Assembly: GCA_037962975.1 (NCBI GenBank)
Contig: CM075675.1
Location: forward strand, 9,000,001 to 9,064,000
Length of the DNA stretch: 64,000 nucleotides
Direction: 5' to 3'
Source: Clitoria ternatea
Taxonomy: Eukaryota > Streptophyta > Magnoliopsida > Fabales > Fabaceae
Part shown: one piece after another, positions 1-10,614 of the stretch
Layout of the letters: every line of letters starts with the position of its first letter
Numbering within the stretch: position 1 is the stretch's first letter
Made by a program: the position numbers and the translations under genes
Notes under the pieces: generated by a model
Told to the model about the DNA's origin: nothing
The model's input: only the letters and a program-made list of their open reading frames with translations
The model's database searches: none

Positions 1-559
1 CAGATTCGGTAGTGTCTCTTGTTTCTAAACTGAGACTCCCATGGAAAAAACCAAATCTTTTCCAATGTGGAAGATCAATAAAAACTAGAACCATATAGTA
101 TACTAGAAAATGGGCTATGTCCCCGGCCCCCTCCAAGTGTTACAAGATGTTGTTTATATAGTAACATAACAAGCATCCCCCTTAAGAGTATTTAATGTAG
201 GACTAAAAAAAAGCTAGCTATTTAGATTTTAACAACTCCTATATCAATATGGGACTAAATCTAGTATACTTTTATCATCTCTTTTCTTTTTTTCCCTTTT
301 TTTTACCCGGACAAAAAAAAGGGTGTTCACACTTTTTCTCTTAAAAACTAAATCTTATGTCGAATTGATTTTTCAAATAGACCTAAACAAAATTGGGTAG
401 CAATACTAATGAACGTTTAAGTCTAAAAGGCTCGGAGTCAAGCCATTTTGTTGCTTTTTTTAGTTTTGTTTAGGTTAAGCCCAATCACGTTTAGTTGCGT
501 CAGTTCTAACCTAATAGGGTTTAGATAATTTTAGTTAGACATTTTTTGATTTTAGTTTA
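1..559. other. AT-rich sequence, no gene recognised
   Basis: No open reading frame of note and no protein similarity that I recognise. The segment from about 400 may be the outer, weakly matching part of the left arm of the inverted repeat described next. Homopolymer T and A tracts are frequent, as in repeat-rich plant spacers. Confidence 0.5.
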
Positions 560-1908
560 TTTTTATGGTCTAAGGATTGTAAAGAAGTCACGACAATTCT
601 CTTATCCTTTCTCATAGGTACTTTTTATTTTCATTTTTTTCTTTTGTTATTCTTGACGGTGAGCGGTCTTGAGTGTTTTATGGCCTCCATCATAATGAAT
701 GAGTAGTTTCCTTAACTCTTAAGGATATAGGAGTAATCCCAATTAGATAAATGTTGTAATGTTATAATTTTTGTTGTTGAATATATGCATTGTTAATATG
801 AGGTTCCTTTATTCTTTTGCTTAATTAAAGTTTTAAAAAGAATTATGATAACCTTTAAAAGCTATCAAAAATTGATGCGGCTAGGTATCGATAAATGAAT
901 CTCACCACTAAACTTAATGTGTATGAGAACCTTAAGGAAGTACTAATGAGTGAACATAGAAAATTAACAATCTTTAGAGATGATCGTGAGTTATAAGTTA
1001 CCAGTTTCCATAATTATGATGAAACAAAACTCCTACGAGTGTTTTGGTCATTTGATTTCCTTATCATGAAATTAATCCATTACTTTTCTTTTTTAATTCT
1101 TAAAAACCCAACCATTTGATTGTTTCTCAAACTAAAATCCAAGACCTAACTGGTGTTCAGTGACACGGTCTCTATGAATCAATATTTTTATTATTTGATA
1201 TAACTCATGAAATTGTGAGCATTATAGCCCCCGTAAGGGCACATGGTGTATCACGTAATAAAAAGTGTTGAATCCATAAGGACCACGTCACTGGGAACTA
1301 GTTTATTCTTAAACTTTAGTTTGAAAGCATGGATATTTATTTTGTTTAAAGAAATAAAATAAGAAAATAAAAATATGTAAGCTAAGGTTCAGAGAACAAT
1401 AAGAAAATCAAGAATCAAAGGCTCTCTCGGAAACTTTGTTTTCATACCAATTATCGAAACCAGTGACATAACTCACGATTCAATTTTAGGAAAGTTAATT
1501 GGCTCATGTTCACTCATCCGTACTTGTTTGAGGTTCTCAAATACGCTAGTTCTAACTGGAAGATTGATTCATCAGTTCCTTCACCTATTAATTACAGTTA
1601 GTTTTTAAAGGGTCTCACAAGTTCTTTTAAAACCCAATCGTGGTTAAGTATATAAGAAGCTCAAATTAACAATGCACAAGATCAATACCAAAAATTATCA
1701 AAACACCTCGGTTCTCTAATTGATATTACTCTTACATCCTTAAGAGTAAAAGAAAACCACTAATACAAGATAATGACAGATGTAAAGAGACTCACACTAA
1801 TCACGCATCATATTAGAAACACGTAAAAGAAAGAAAAGACCTAACCCTTCCTTGCTCTTGATAATGGAGATGAACCATGACGACTCCTTTATGATTTGCT
1901 CGAGTCGC
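560..1908. repeat. long imperfect inverted repeat (foldback)
   Basis: The reverse complement of about 1400-1908 aligns with about 560-1080. Shared blocks in the same order include ACTCTTAAGGAT followed by GAGTAAT and CAATTAGA (left near 716-748; right near 1715-1746), GCATTGTTAAT (788; 1670), GAGAACC (924; 1540), ATGAGTGAACAT (945; 1506) and ATCGTGAGTTAT (983; 1470). The spacer between arms is about 320 bp. The right arm seems to resume after the LTR insertion, at 4580 onward. It may be two inverted copies of one old repeat or a foldback transposon. Similarity was judged by eye. Confidence 0.6.
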
Positions 1909-1913
1909 CTAAG

Positions 1914-4579
1914 TGTAACATCCTAAAATTTAGAATTTTAGAAAATAATTCAATAAGGATCAGTGAAGAATTTCTAAGTAAAATTCTGAGTGAATTATGT
2001 CTGAAATAAGACTTTCCGAGTGAAAATAGATGTGATTCCGAGTGAAGAAGAATAATATAATTCTGAGTCCGACTTCGGACGAATGCTTCTGTCGGAAGGG
2101 AATAATCCCAAGTGGATTGATTCCGAGCGAAAAAGAGGGAGCTTTGACTTCGAATGAACACCATTCGGGCAAAGACGTTCGCAAGTTTGATACTTCCGAG
2201 TAAAGGGAAGTTAAGATGTTTCCGAGTGAAACATGACCGAGAGAATCATTTCCGAGTGAAGAAAAGCTCTGTGTCCGAATGAGACACTTTTGAGAGGCAA
2301 ATCCGAGTGAAACGTTTCCGAACGGATCGTTTCCGAGAGAAGTACTTCCGGGCGAAATAAAGCTTTGATTTCAAAATGAGTACTTCTCAGGCTGAGATAA
2401 TTCTGAGTTGTGAATTCCGAGTGGGGAATTTCCCAGTGAAGTATAACTTTTCCCGAGTGGGGTGTCTCCGAGTAAGATGCTTCCGAGTGGGATGGTACCG
2501 AGTGAGTCTTTTCCAGGGAGACTACTTCTGGACAGAGAAGACTTCAACTTTGAATGAGTATGTTTCTGGGTGAATAGTTTCCGAGGGAAGTAAATATCCA
2601 AGTGGTCAATTCATTAAATTCGTGCTCAGGTCCATATTCAGAGTTGCTGAGTTTGTGCTCGGGTTCATCTTTGAGATAGTCTTCAACCCTGAGTAATCCT
2701 TTCGAGTAGAAAGATTTCTGAGAGAGGATTGTCTTCAAACTCTGAGTGATCTTTCGGTTGTAAGACTTCCGAGTGACGCAAGTGAAAGCTTTGACTCGGG
2801 CAGAGATATATCCGAATGAGATATGTCTGAATAAGGTATTTCCGAATGACATTTCTGAATGGGTCATTTCCGAGGAAGGAAAGCTGAGTGTTTCATGTGG
2901 AAACCTTTCCGAGTAAATTTCCTCCGAGTGAAGTAATTCTGAGCGGAAAGAGGCTCTGATGGATCTTCTCGGAAAGATATGTCTGGAATACTGAAACCGA
3001 GTCAGAATTAATAATTATTTTAATTATTGAAGCTTTCCACATCACTCTGTTCTTTTACATTCTAGTAGATTCACTTTTTTGATATTTTCTAAGTATGGGA
3101 CCCTCTCTGATGTTCTATCCCTTTTTCATTAAATATCTTATTCTTTCCTTATCATTTAAGATACGTGTGTCAGACTTCTTCCTATCGTTCATGTCTCTTT
3201 TGCATGAACGATATATATATATATATATATATATCAGCTTCTACTGTTGAATCAGTTAGAAACTTTGAAAGTGCAAAACATTACTTCTATCTTTTCTTTC
3301 CAATCTTTACTGGAAAATTAACAAGCAAGGAAGAAAATCAATCTTCATTTCTTCTCTTTCATGAAGAAATGTTGGACTGGTTCAGAACTGCAATTCCAGT
3401 TGGAATTCGTGAGCAGTGACTTGGATATAGTTTGAAAAGCTGCTGGAAGTCTTTATTTCCAGGTAGGGGGAGCGTTACATTTTAAATGTATGGTTTATAA
3501 ACGGATTCAGAATAATATTAAATCCTGAATATATATATATGTTATGTGTGATATATCTGTGATATTTCCGTTCATATGATATTGAATTTATATAAGAAAT
3601 GATTTGTATATGTGATGTGTGATTATTCCTATGCATGAGATATAGTAGGAAACATGATATTGATATGTGATTGATGATGATGATATGAATAATATTCATG
3701 AATTTTTCATGATATGTATGAATGCATGAGATGCATTTGATAAGCATGGGATGCTTATGTGATGAACAGACATGAAATATTATATGGTCTGTTGATGATT
3801 GATAATTATTTGGCATAGCATTTGCATTCAGACGCATACAGGACTACAGGGGGCCTGTGATGCCGGCCCAGATGGGAGGGCGGCCTGATGATAAGGCACA
3901 GACCCTGTGGTGGTTTCTTCGGATTCCACAGACGCCTTTGAGTTGGACTCAAGGCCGGCCCGTAACACAGTTGAATTACCGCTGTCACTGAGAGTGACTG
4001 GTATTACATTATGGGCGCGTGATTTGGTACCTGTAAAATGGCCGAATCAGCTGGGAGCTGAGATATTATGTTGTGAAAATCCCATCATTAAAGTCGGATC
4101 CGCATGCATATGCATTGATATATGTTATTGAGAATAACATGATGGCATGATCATTTGATGATATGAGAATGAATGATATATATAATAAAATTACGTTATA
4201 TGATTTTGATTTATTTATGGTTATGAATTGGACACTTGATCCAATTCAGTAACTGTCATTTGACATGTATATGCTCACCCCTACTGTTGTTATTTTTACA
4301 GTGGATATAGGACGCAACGATAATATATGAAGTCACTCAGCCTGCAGGGAGCATTATGTATATATATGTATGGTACATAGTGCACATAGTTATTTTGTAG
4401 TAGCCTTGGCCGGCTCCTGTGCATACCGAATATTTATTTGTATACTTAAATGAGCTGGTCGGTTGATGTAAAACTGATATTGTTATTGTTTAATCCGAAT
4501 CCTGTTCTGAAATTTAAATTATTTGCGAAAAATTTATTTGTATTTTAGAAATCAAATTTTAAAAATTAAGGACGTTATA
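1914..4579 (+). mobile_element. solo LTR of a Ty3/gypsy-type element
   Basis: The segment begins TGTAACATCC and ends GGACGTTATA, the usual inverted ends of chromovirus-like plant LTRs, with the final CA changed to TA. It is flanked by a perfect 5 bp duplication, ctaag, at 1909-1913 and 4580-4584. There are no gag or pol reading frames inside, so it is best read as a solo LTR left by recombination between two LTRs. The interior holds a dense degenerate repeat (1960-2990), an (AT)n run near 3211-3234, and a GC-richer block at 3840-4060. At 2,666 bp it is long but within the range for plant gypsy LTRs. The orientation follows the end motifs and is less certain. Confidence 0.7.
1960..2990 (+). 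repeat. degenerate TTCCGAGTGA-type short repeats
   Basis: The decamer TTCCGAGTGA and close variants (TTCTGAGTGA, TTCCGAATGA, TTCCGGGCGA) recur dozens of times at irregular 15-45 bp spacing through about 1 kb inside the LTR. The longer open frames here are by-products of this repeat and show no domain. Confidence 0.75.
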
Positions 4580-4584
4580 CTAAG

Positions 4585-5151
4585 CGTAAGTGAAAATTTA
4601 CTAAGATAATCCTGTGACCCATTTTGACTCAAAACCAAGTAAGAACTAACTTAAATACACTAACTCATCTAATTACAAAAATGTCCTAACCCCAAAGAGA
4701 TAGAAAATAAAATAAAAACATGACTCTAAGAACTCCACGACAACAGACTTATGTCTAGGACTTGACCGTGGAGTCATGTTAGAGTTCCTCTTTTCTCTCA
4801 AACACTTCCTTTAAGCCATTGGACTTGATGCTTTGGCCTTTAACTCTTAAATGCCTTGGAATTTGTCTTGCACTATTTTTACACCTAAATTAGACCTATT
4901 TATATCAGTTTCTTTGTAAAAACACAAAAACCAAGCTTAGACTAACTAAAACACATAATAAAAAAACACTTAAGAAAATAAAATAAATCCTAATAAAAAC
5001 TATAAAATCCTAATTAAAATGGGCCTTAAAACTATGCATTTTTGGAACGCATCAGTTGCCATACCTACCATCTCCTTATTGCTAATTATTTCCTTTAGAT
5101 ATGTGGAATATTTAGGCATTTGTGTGATTTGTCTCCATAAAAGGAATATTG
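4585..5151. other. AT-rich sequence, possible continuation of the inverted repeat
   Basis: No gene is seen. The reverse complement of about 4585-4700 resembles 440-560 (for example a GGGTTTAGATAAT-like stretch against GGGTCACAGGATTAT), consistent with this being the right foldback arm beyond the solo LTR insertion. Confidence 0.4.
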
Positions 5152-5343
5152 TGTAACGCCCCGGCCGTTTTTCAGGAATGAACGACTCGCCCCACAGAGC
5201 AACACGAGACCTTTCCAATGTGCTTTTATCTACACTCACACATTTCCTAAGAATTTCCTAGGAGGTCACCCATCCCAGAATTACTCCAAGTTAAGCACGC
5301 TTAACTTTGGAGTTCTTAAGTGATAGGCTACCGAAAAGGCTAA
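5152..5343 (-). mobile_element. Cassandra-like TRIM LTR carrying 5S rRNA sequence (left part)
   Basis: This starts TGTAACGCCCCGG on the plus strand. Positions about 5268-5320 match the reverse complement of plant 5S rRNA: AGGAGGTCACCCATCC, then AAGCACGCTTAACTT and GGAGTTCTTA. 5S-derived sequence in a short LTR is the hallmark of Cassandra TRIM elements. The LTR is interrupted by CACTA copy 1 and resumes at 17162. In element orientation it reads TGTGACATCC to GGGGCGTTACA on the minus strand. Flanking 5-mers, tattg (5147-5151) and tgttg (17471-17475), match at 4 of 5 bases, suggesting an old solo LTR. Confidence 0.75.
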
Positions 5344-6030
5344 CACCACTAAAAAAACCCTAAATAGCTACTATAGGTTAGCGACCACACGAACCCCGTC
5401 GCTAGATAGCGACCGACTTAGCGACCACCAGAAGAATCCTAAGGAAAAACATCTTAGCGACTTTATTAGCGACCATGTACACGTGGTCGCTAAAAATTAC
5501 AACAGGCCTCCGTCACTACTGCCGTCGCTCACACAAACGCGTCGCTGTGGCGGTCGCTATAGTTTTCCCTCCAATGTTTTTTGTTGGCGCCAAATCTTAG
5601 CGACAGATAGAGTGGGTCGCTGTGTTTTCATTAGTGACGGTGGGAATACGCCGTCGCTAATAGCAGAAGATTAGTGACGGAATTGCTTTGTCGTCGCTAC
5701 GATTTGGGTCTTAAAGTAGTGACGGTGGGTGAACGCCGTCGCTAATAGTAGAAGATTAGTGACGGCGTTATTGTGCCGTCGCTAATATTCAATAGATTAG
5801 TGACGGAATTGCTTTGTCGTCGCTATGGTTTTGGGTCTTCCCTCCATTCTTTTACTTAAAATAGTGACGGTGGGTGAACGCCGTCGCTAATAGTAGAAGA
5901 TTAGTGACGGCGTTATTGTGCCGTCGCTAATGTTCAATGGATTAGTGACGGAATTGCTTTGTTGTCGCTATGTGTTTTAATGGTTGTGACGTGTGTAGCG
6001 ACGGCGGGAGTCCGTCGCTAAAAGTTAATA
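5344..6030. repeat. 5' subterminal repeat array of CACTA copy 1
   Basis: The motif TAGCGAC/GTCGCTA occurs many times in both orientations, usually as a TAGTGACGG or TAGCGACGG word facing a CCGTCGCTA word 10-20 bp away. In En/Spm, subterminal repeats of this type bind the TNPA-like protein and help synapse the ends. That role is inferred from family knowledge. Confidence 0.85.
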
Positions 6031-6331
6031 ACACTCGACCAGAGCCTCTCCTCTAATCATTTGCCCTAAATCTCCCTCTCTCCCCCTCCTGTCTCCGCCC
6101 TCCCACGCCCTCCCTCCCTGGCCCTCTCTCCGCCCTCCCTCCCTTGCCCTGTCTCCGCCCTCCCGCGCCCTGTGTCCGCCCTCCCCTCCGTCGCCCTGTC
6201 TCCGCCCTCCCTCGCCCTATCTCCGAGGAGCTCTCTGTGCTGTCTCCTTCTATTGTGGAACCTCTGATATTGGAACCTCTCGAAGCTCTCATTGTGGAAC
6301 CTGTTGAAAGCTCAACCGCTCAAAACCTCCT
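6031..6331 (+). promoter_or_regulatory. C-rich leader of CACTA copy 1
   Basis: A strongly pyrimidine- and GC-rich stretch (repeats of CCGCCCTCCC type at 6068-6220) lies between the subterminal array and a good splice donor (TGTAAGC, gt at 6332). En/Spm has a GC-rich control region at the same place, so this is the likely promoter-proximal leader. No TATA box is clear. Confidence 0.45.
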
Positions 6332-7879
6332 GTAAGCTCCAAGGTTTGTTTGAATCATTAGATGATTTGTTGTCTCTTGGGCTAGTGTAAAAAATGTTTG
6401 TTTGAATGAGAAGTTTTGGATCATGAACCTATTCCTTACATTTTTGCTTCCTTTATAAATCTGAAAATCGAAGGAACTAATAAGCTTAGTGTTCGGTTTA
6501 GAATCATTAGATGATAAATGTAACCCTCTGTCCTGATCTTGAAAGGGAAAAAGAAAACCAGGACTCTTTCCATTTATAAAATTTATTTTTTCCTCAAGTT
6601 GCAGAAAAAGAGAACGTAGTCAATAGAAAAAGAGAAAGGTGCACGAAAAGTATATGGGCGGTATGGCGAAACAGATTGATGTATAAAATAACATAATTAT
6701 TGAATAAGTAATTAGCTAAAAATTTGTTAATTTAAATCAAATTAATTATAGTACTGAATGTATCTGTTATGAACCTATATGCTGATGTGGAGGAATTAGT
6801 GTTATAAGTAATATGTGGCCATGTGGGTTATTAGACTTATGGCATTGTGGGCTAAACATGAGCAACCAAAGAAGCATAAAAATTAAGGCAGAGGATGTGC
6901 TGAAAGAAAGTGTGAAGAATATTGATGCAGCTTCTCCTCTTTCTCTTGGTCTCTCATTCTCTCTAAATTCATTTCCTTCTTTCTGTGATATGTTCTCTTC
7001 TTTCAGTTTTCTTGTAATCACTATTGTAGCAAGTTAATCTTAATTGTGAGATTCAATAGAGATATCTTTTACTTGTTACTTCAATTGATCTATCATCTAG
7101 TTAAATTGCCACTATTACATTGGTGCTTACATTCATCTTATGTGACTGAAGAATTCTCGATAGAAGATCTTGATGAACTGAAATATCTGATGAAACATCT
7201 TTTGCACTTAGTTGAGGACCAACATACTCAGTATGCCACCTTTTGCAACATACCATCCTGTTATGTACCTTAGGCAACACTGAAAATTTTATGGTTGTAA
7301 TTAAATATATTGTAAAGGTTATTTTATAAAGCTACATGTTTCAACTTTTTACTAGATTGCAAAATTTGTGCTGTTGTACGTGTCTCATTCTGTCACTGTC
7401 TATCAAACTAAAAGTGATGAAGTGTTAGGTAATATTACCATGTGGCAATATTTGCCCCTAGGAGTGAAAGTAAAATTTTACTAGTGTCCGTTTAGTATGT
7501 TATTGAGGAAAAAAGTTAAAAAATCTATAGATTAATATTGATTTTTTACACCGTTTGAAACAATTGAAATTCTGGTAAACTGTAAAATCTCTTCTTAGGG
7601 AACCCTAACAAAAAAACCAAACAACGGGTATGTTTGAGAAATACAAAAGCAGTTATTACAAAACAAATCCAATCACTAATACAATAAACTTAGGCTATAC
7701 ATTGTCTTATCAGTTTACCGAATGTTATGCACATCTGGATCCCTTCTTGTTCATAGTTAACTTTGGGAAGAGCCAAATATCCGTTTGATAATTGCCACTT
7801 TTGGTAGAAGAGTCTTGTTGATTGGAGTAATTTGTTGTGAGATTACTTTACCAATAGTTGGTAATCTAAAGGTAAGCAT

Positions 7880-7985
7880 AGTAGTCAATCTCAAATCGCG
7901 GAGCATCGCGGCCGACCCCAAAACTGGGATCGCGGAGCAGCGGAGCGGATCGCGGACGCTATTTTCTACTATCACGGATATAAAA
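7880..7985 (-). other. GC-rich terminal-like segment of the captured hAT element
   Basis: The run TCGCGGAGCATCGCGG, with further ATCGCGGAGC words, sits just beyond the 3' end of the hAT coding fragment. This kind of sequence is common at ends of plant hAT elements, so it may be the 3' terminal region of the captured hAT transposon. The matching other end was not found. Confidence 0.35.
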
Positions 7986-8168
7986 CACAAAAACAAAAAA
8001 ATATATATACATGCAGAAAAACATAAATAGAACAGAGAATAAAATTGAAACCACTCCAAATGCAATTTAAAAGTAGAACTCAAGTGTCATATTTCATAAG
8101 ACAGCTTTAAAAAACATTTAAAAAAGAAACATAGGTCACATTAATCATGTATCTATCAACTAGGAATT

Positions 8169-9465
8169 CTAAAATCCATAATCTTCATCTTCATCTCCAA
8201 GTTCCAATGGTTCTTCCCCTCCACTGGAACTCTCATAATCACTCCTGGATGCTTCTCCTCCAACATCTTCTTCTTCTGTTTCTTCATCATCATCATCACA
8301 CTCTTCTTCCTCTTCTTGTTGAATAACTTGTTTTCCCTTTCTTTTTCTGGCTGAAGAAGGCTCAGAGGATGTGTTGGCTGCTCCCATTTTCATCTTCTTC
8401 CTCCTAGTGTAATGCCTTGGCTCCCCGGCTCCGGCAGCTTGTGCCACTTGCTTCCAAGTCAAGGCATTGTCCTCTTCATCATCAAAGACAAGCTCATCCT
8501 CCTCATCAGCATCCTCATTACCACCCAATTGTCCCAAGGTCCACTCATTAGTGTAGTCATCATCAACATCCTTTAGGACAATTGGATCCATGATGTCCTT
8601 TGCATCAAAGCGGTCCTTCAAAGTCTGGTTGTACTTAATGAATACCAAGTCCTCCAACTTTTGATGCTCAAGCCGACATCTTTTCTTAGAGTGAATCTGT
8701 TTTTTGAAAAAATGTTAAACTAAAGAATACCAATAAGATGAAATAGAAAATTTAGGATGAAAGAAATTCCCACATGCTCAAATATGCTCCAGTTCCTCTC
8801 ACATCCCGACGAGCTACATGTCAATGACAACACCTTGATGGCAATGTTTTGCAAGTGTGGAGTAAGTGTCCCATATGTCTTCCACCATTCAGCTGAAATG
8901 GGATTTTATTAGTTGCTAATTTTCATTAAATGAACAACAAAACAAGCAACTATTATAATAGGAAAACACTTACAGGGGGCCAAAATACTCCTATGTCTTA
9001 TGGCCGTAGCTGAACCAAATAATCCATCGGCCATTCTATAACTTCCCAATTCCACTATAGCCAAGTCCTCATCCTGGGTGGTCTCAGATAACCTCCCAAT
9101 AACTGTCAAGAGGCCACGCTTCACCTCCCCGTCCCTCTCAATGGAAGCATTTGAAAAGTAGAATTGGGGATTGAGGTAATACCCTGCTGCATGCAAAGGA
9201 TGATGTAACTGACAATCCCATCTCCTATCAATGATCTCAAAGATATCTTTATATTTGGTCTCATCTCCTTTAAAAGCATTTTGAATACTTTCCTTGGCCC
9301 TCTCCATGGCTTTATAAATGTAACCCATTGCGGGTTTCTTCTCGTTGTCCACCAATCGCAATACAAGCACAATAGGCCCCATGGCCTTGAGGGTATAAAC
9401 AACATCAGCCCAAAATGAAGGAAGTAGAACAGTATCTATTGCTCTGAAGTCGTTGCTGTGTAATC
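8169..9465 (-). pseudogene. hAT-family transposase-like 3' gene fragment (dimerisation domain)
   Basis: Read on the minus strand, three exons can be joined at GT-AG sites: 9465-8974, 8892-about 8775, and 8698-8169. The first encodes the conserved part ahead of the hAT C-terminus (motifs VLRLVDNEKKPAMGYIY, RRWDCQLHHPLHAAGYYLNP). The next two encode WWKTYGT, SSSGCERNWSIFEH and IHSKKRCRLEHQKLEDL, the core of the hAT dimerisation domain. An acidic tail (EEEEECDDDDEETEEED) with a basic KKMK/RKRKGK stretch ends the protein. The N-terminal BED finger and the rest of the catalytic region are missing, so this is a fragment. It lies antisense inside the leader intron of CACTA copy 1, consistent with capture or an old insertion. 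Confidence 0.8.
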
Positions 9466-9639
9466 TATAATTTGCTTTGTGTGTCTCTCTTTGTTTAGTT
9501 TCCTTGCTACTTGTAACTGTCTAACGACTTCTTGGTTTGTCATGCAGAGTAACACACATCACGCGTGATCTCTGATCGTCTTTCTTCAGCTCCGTATTTA
9601 TCGCCCACTTTTTTCCCTAGGTAATCCCTAACGCTGACT

Positions 9640-9915
9640 TTCTCGATATATGTATGCATGTCAATTGTTGTTTGTTAGTAGAGAGCAAAGCTCATTAGGA
9701 ACTGGTTTTGATGTGTTTATAATGTGTTTTATGCATGTGTAATGTTGTTTGTTAGTGGAGAGCAGAGCTCATTAGGCGATGGTTTTGTGTGCTGCTAACA
9801 TGATTTTTTATGCATGTGTAATGTTGTTTGTTAGTGGAGAGCAGAGCTCATTAGGCATTGCTTTTGTGTGCTGATAACATGATTTACGATGTGTGTGTAA
9901 TGTTGTTTGTTAACA
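9640..9915 (+). repeat. ~85 bp tandem repeat in the CACTA leader, copy 1
   Basis: About three units share GTAATGTTGTTTGTTAGTGG, AGAGCAGAGCTCATTAGGC and a TGTGCTGATAACATGATTT-like end. The same array is present in copy 2 at about 49340-49575 with small differences, so it belongs to the element. Confidence 0.8.
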
Positions 9916-10039
9916 TGATTTGGCAGTTCATAACTCTGAATATCATATATAATGCGTATCAAATGTTTATTTATCTATACTGGGAAGTTTTCTATATGTA
10001 ACAGGCCGTTTGTAAATTTGGGAAATGTGTAGTTTACAG

Positions 10040-10071
10040 GGGAGACTCTGCCAAAATTTCGGCAGACTCCC
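10040..10071. repeat. 32 bp near-perfect palindrome in leader, copy 1
   Basis: GGGAGACTCTGCC is followed by AAAATTTC and GGCAGACTCCC, so the two halves pair almost completely. The same palindrome type recurs in this element at about 14943-14975 inside the first intron of the second gene, and at the matching places of copy 2. It shares the CTGCCGAAATTT core with the large hairpin just downstream. Confidence 0.8.
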
Positions 10072-10186
10072 TTTCTTAGGGAACTTAAAAAATGAAACTC
10101 AACTTTAATAATGTAGGGTTTAGTCGTGTGTGTACCCATTAGATTCCCGTTCAAGTTTCAAAACAACCGGTTGATGTACCGTGTTG

Positions 10187-10520
10187 TGTTGGATCTTGAA
10201 TTGTCCCGGTTGGACAGTTTGGTATGAATTTGTAACCTGTAGGGCGTAACCCATCAATGTTGTATGTGGTCTATCTGGAGACGTTGAATGAATGTTCATT
10301 TGAAATTTCGGCTATGGTATTTCGTATTGTCCCCAGGGTGCATGTCTGCGTGCGGAGTTTCATACCGTACGTATCTCTGTGTACTCTGGGACCAATGCGA
10401 AATGCTGCCGAAATTTCAAATGAACATTCGTTCAACTCAAGATAGACCGCATACAATTATGGGATGGGTTACGGATGGTTGCATATTCATCCCGAATGGG
10501 ATAGGGCCCCACCAATTTAC
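10187..10520 (+). promoter_or_regulatory. long foldback upstream of TNP2, copy 1
   Basis: Arms 10243-10313 and 10406-10475 pair over most of their length (GTAACCCATC, TGTATGTGGTCTATC, TTGAATGAATGTTCATTTGA, AAATTTCGG and their complements). Pairing continues inward (about 10318-10345 with 10379-10405) and, more weakly, outward to 10187 and 10520. It ends about 95 bp before the TNP2 start. Copy 2 has a better-paired version, and the unrelated outer CACTA family has a homologous foldback at 59793-60106. The 38 nt core of the 3' arm is 10379-10416. It is probably transcribed in the leader; a small-RNA precursor or translational control element is inferred. Confidence 0.75.
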
Positions 10521-10614
10521 AACCTCAAAGAGATAGAAAGTGATTCACAACCGATAGTCAAATAAAATTACAATAATTTAAAGTAACAGAAATCGTGCTT
10601 ATTAGATATTGTAA

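Larger units (their letters stand above)
6332..9547 (+). other. probable first leader intron of CACTA copy 1
   Basis: This is bounded by a GTAAGC donor at 6332 and a TCATGCAG acceptor ending at 9547. The same acceptor sequence is found in copy 2 at 49210. The 3.2 kb interior is unlike that of copy 2 and contains a minus-strand hAT fragment (8169-9465) plus AT-rich sequence without recognised content (6350-7870). The intron is predicted from splice consensus and from copy comparison, not from transcripts. Confidence 0.5.

Noticed and set aside
5268..5320. 5S rRNA gene
   Set aside because: Only part of the 5S sequence is present, with changes, and it sits inside an LTR with Cassandra-type ends; it is a 5S-derived retrotransposon promoter and not a working 5S gene.
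5344..5366. Telomere-like CCCTAAA near the CACTA end
   Set aside because: A single unit that is part of the terminal inverted repeat; no tandem telomeric array.
6766..7120. Solo LTR beginning TGTTATGAACC
   Set aside because: A possible LTR-like start and a TTGGTGCTTAC word were seen, but no matching end or target duplication could be found.
7046..7273. Small gene in the leader intron of CACTA copy 1
   Set aside because: A 75-residue frame without recognisable motif, splice context or counterpart in copy 2; not enough support.
10257..10536. Small proteins on both strands over the foldback (also at 49913-50192)
   Set aside because: The near-mirror peptides on the two strands follow from the palindrome; the signal is structural, not coding.
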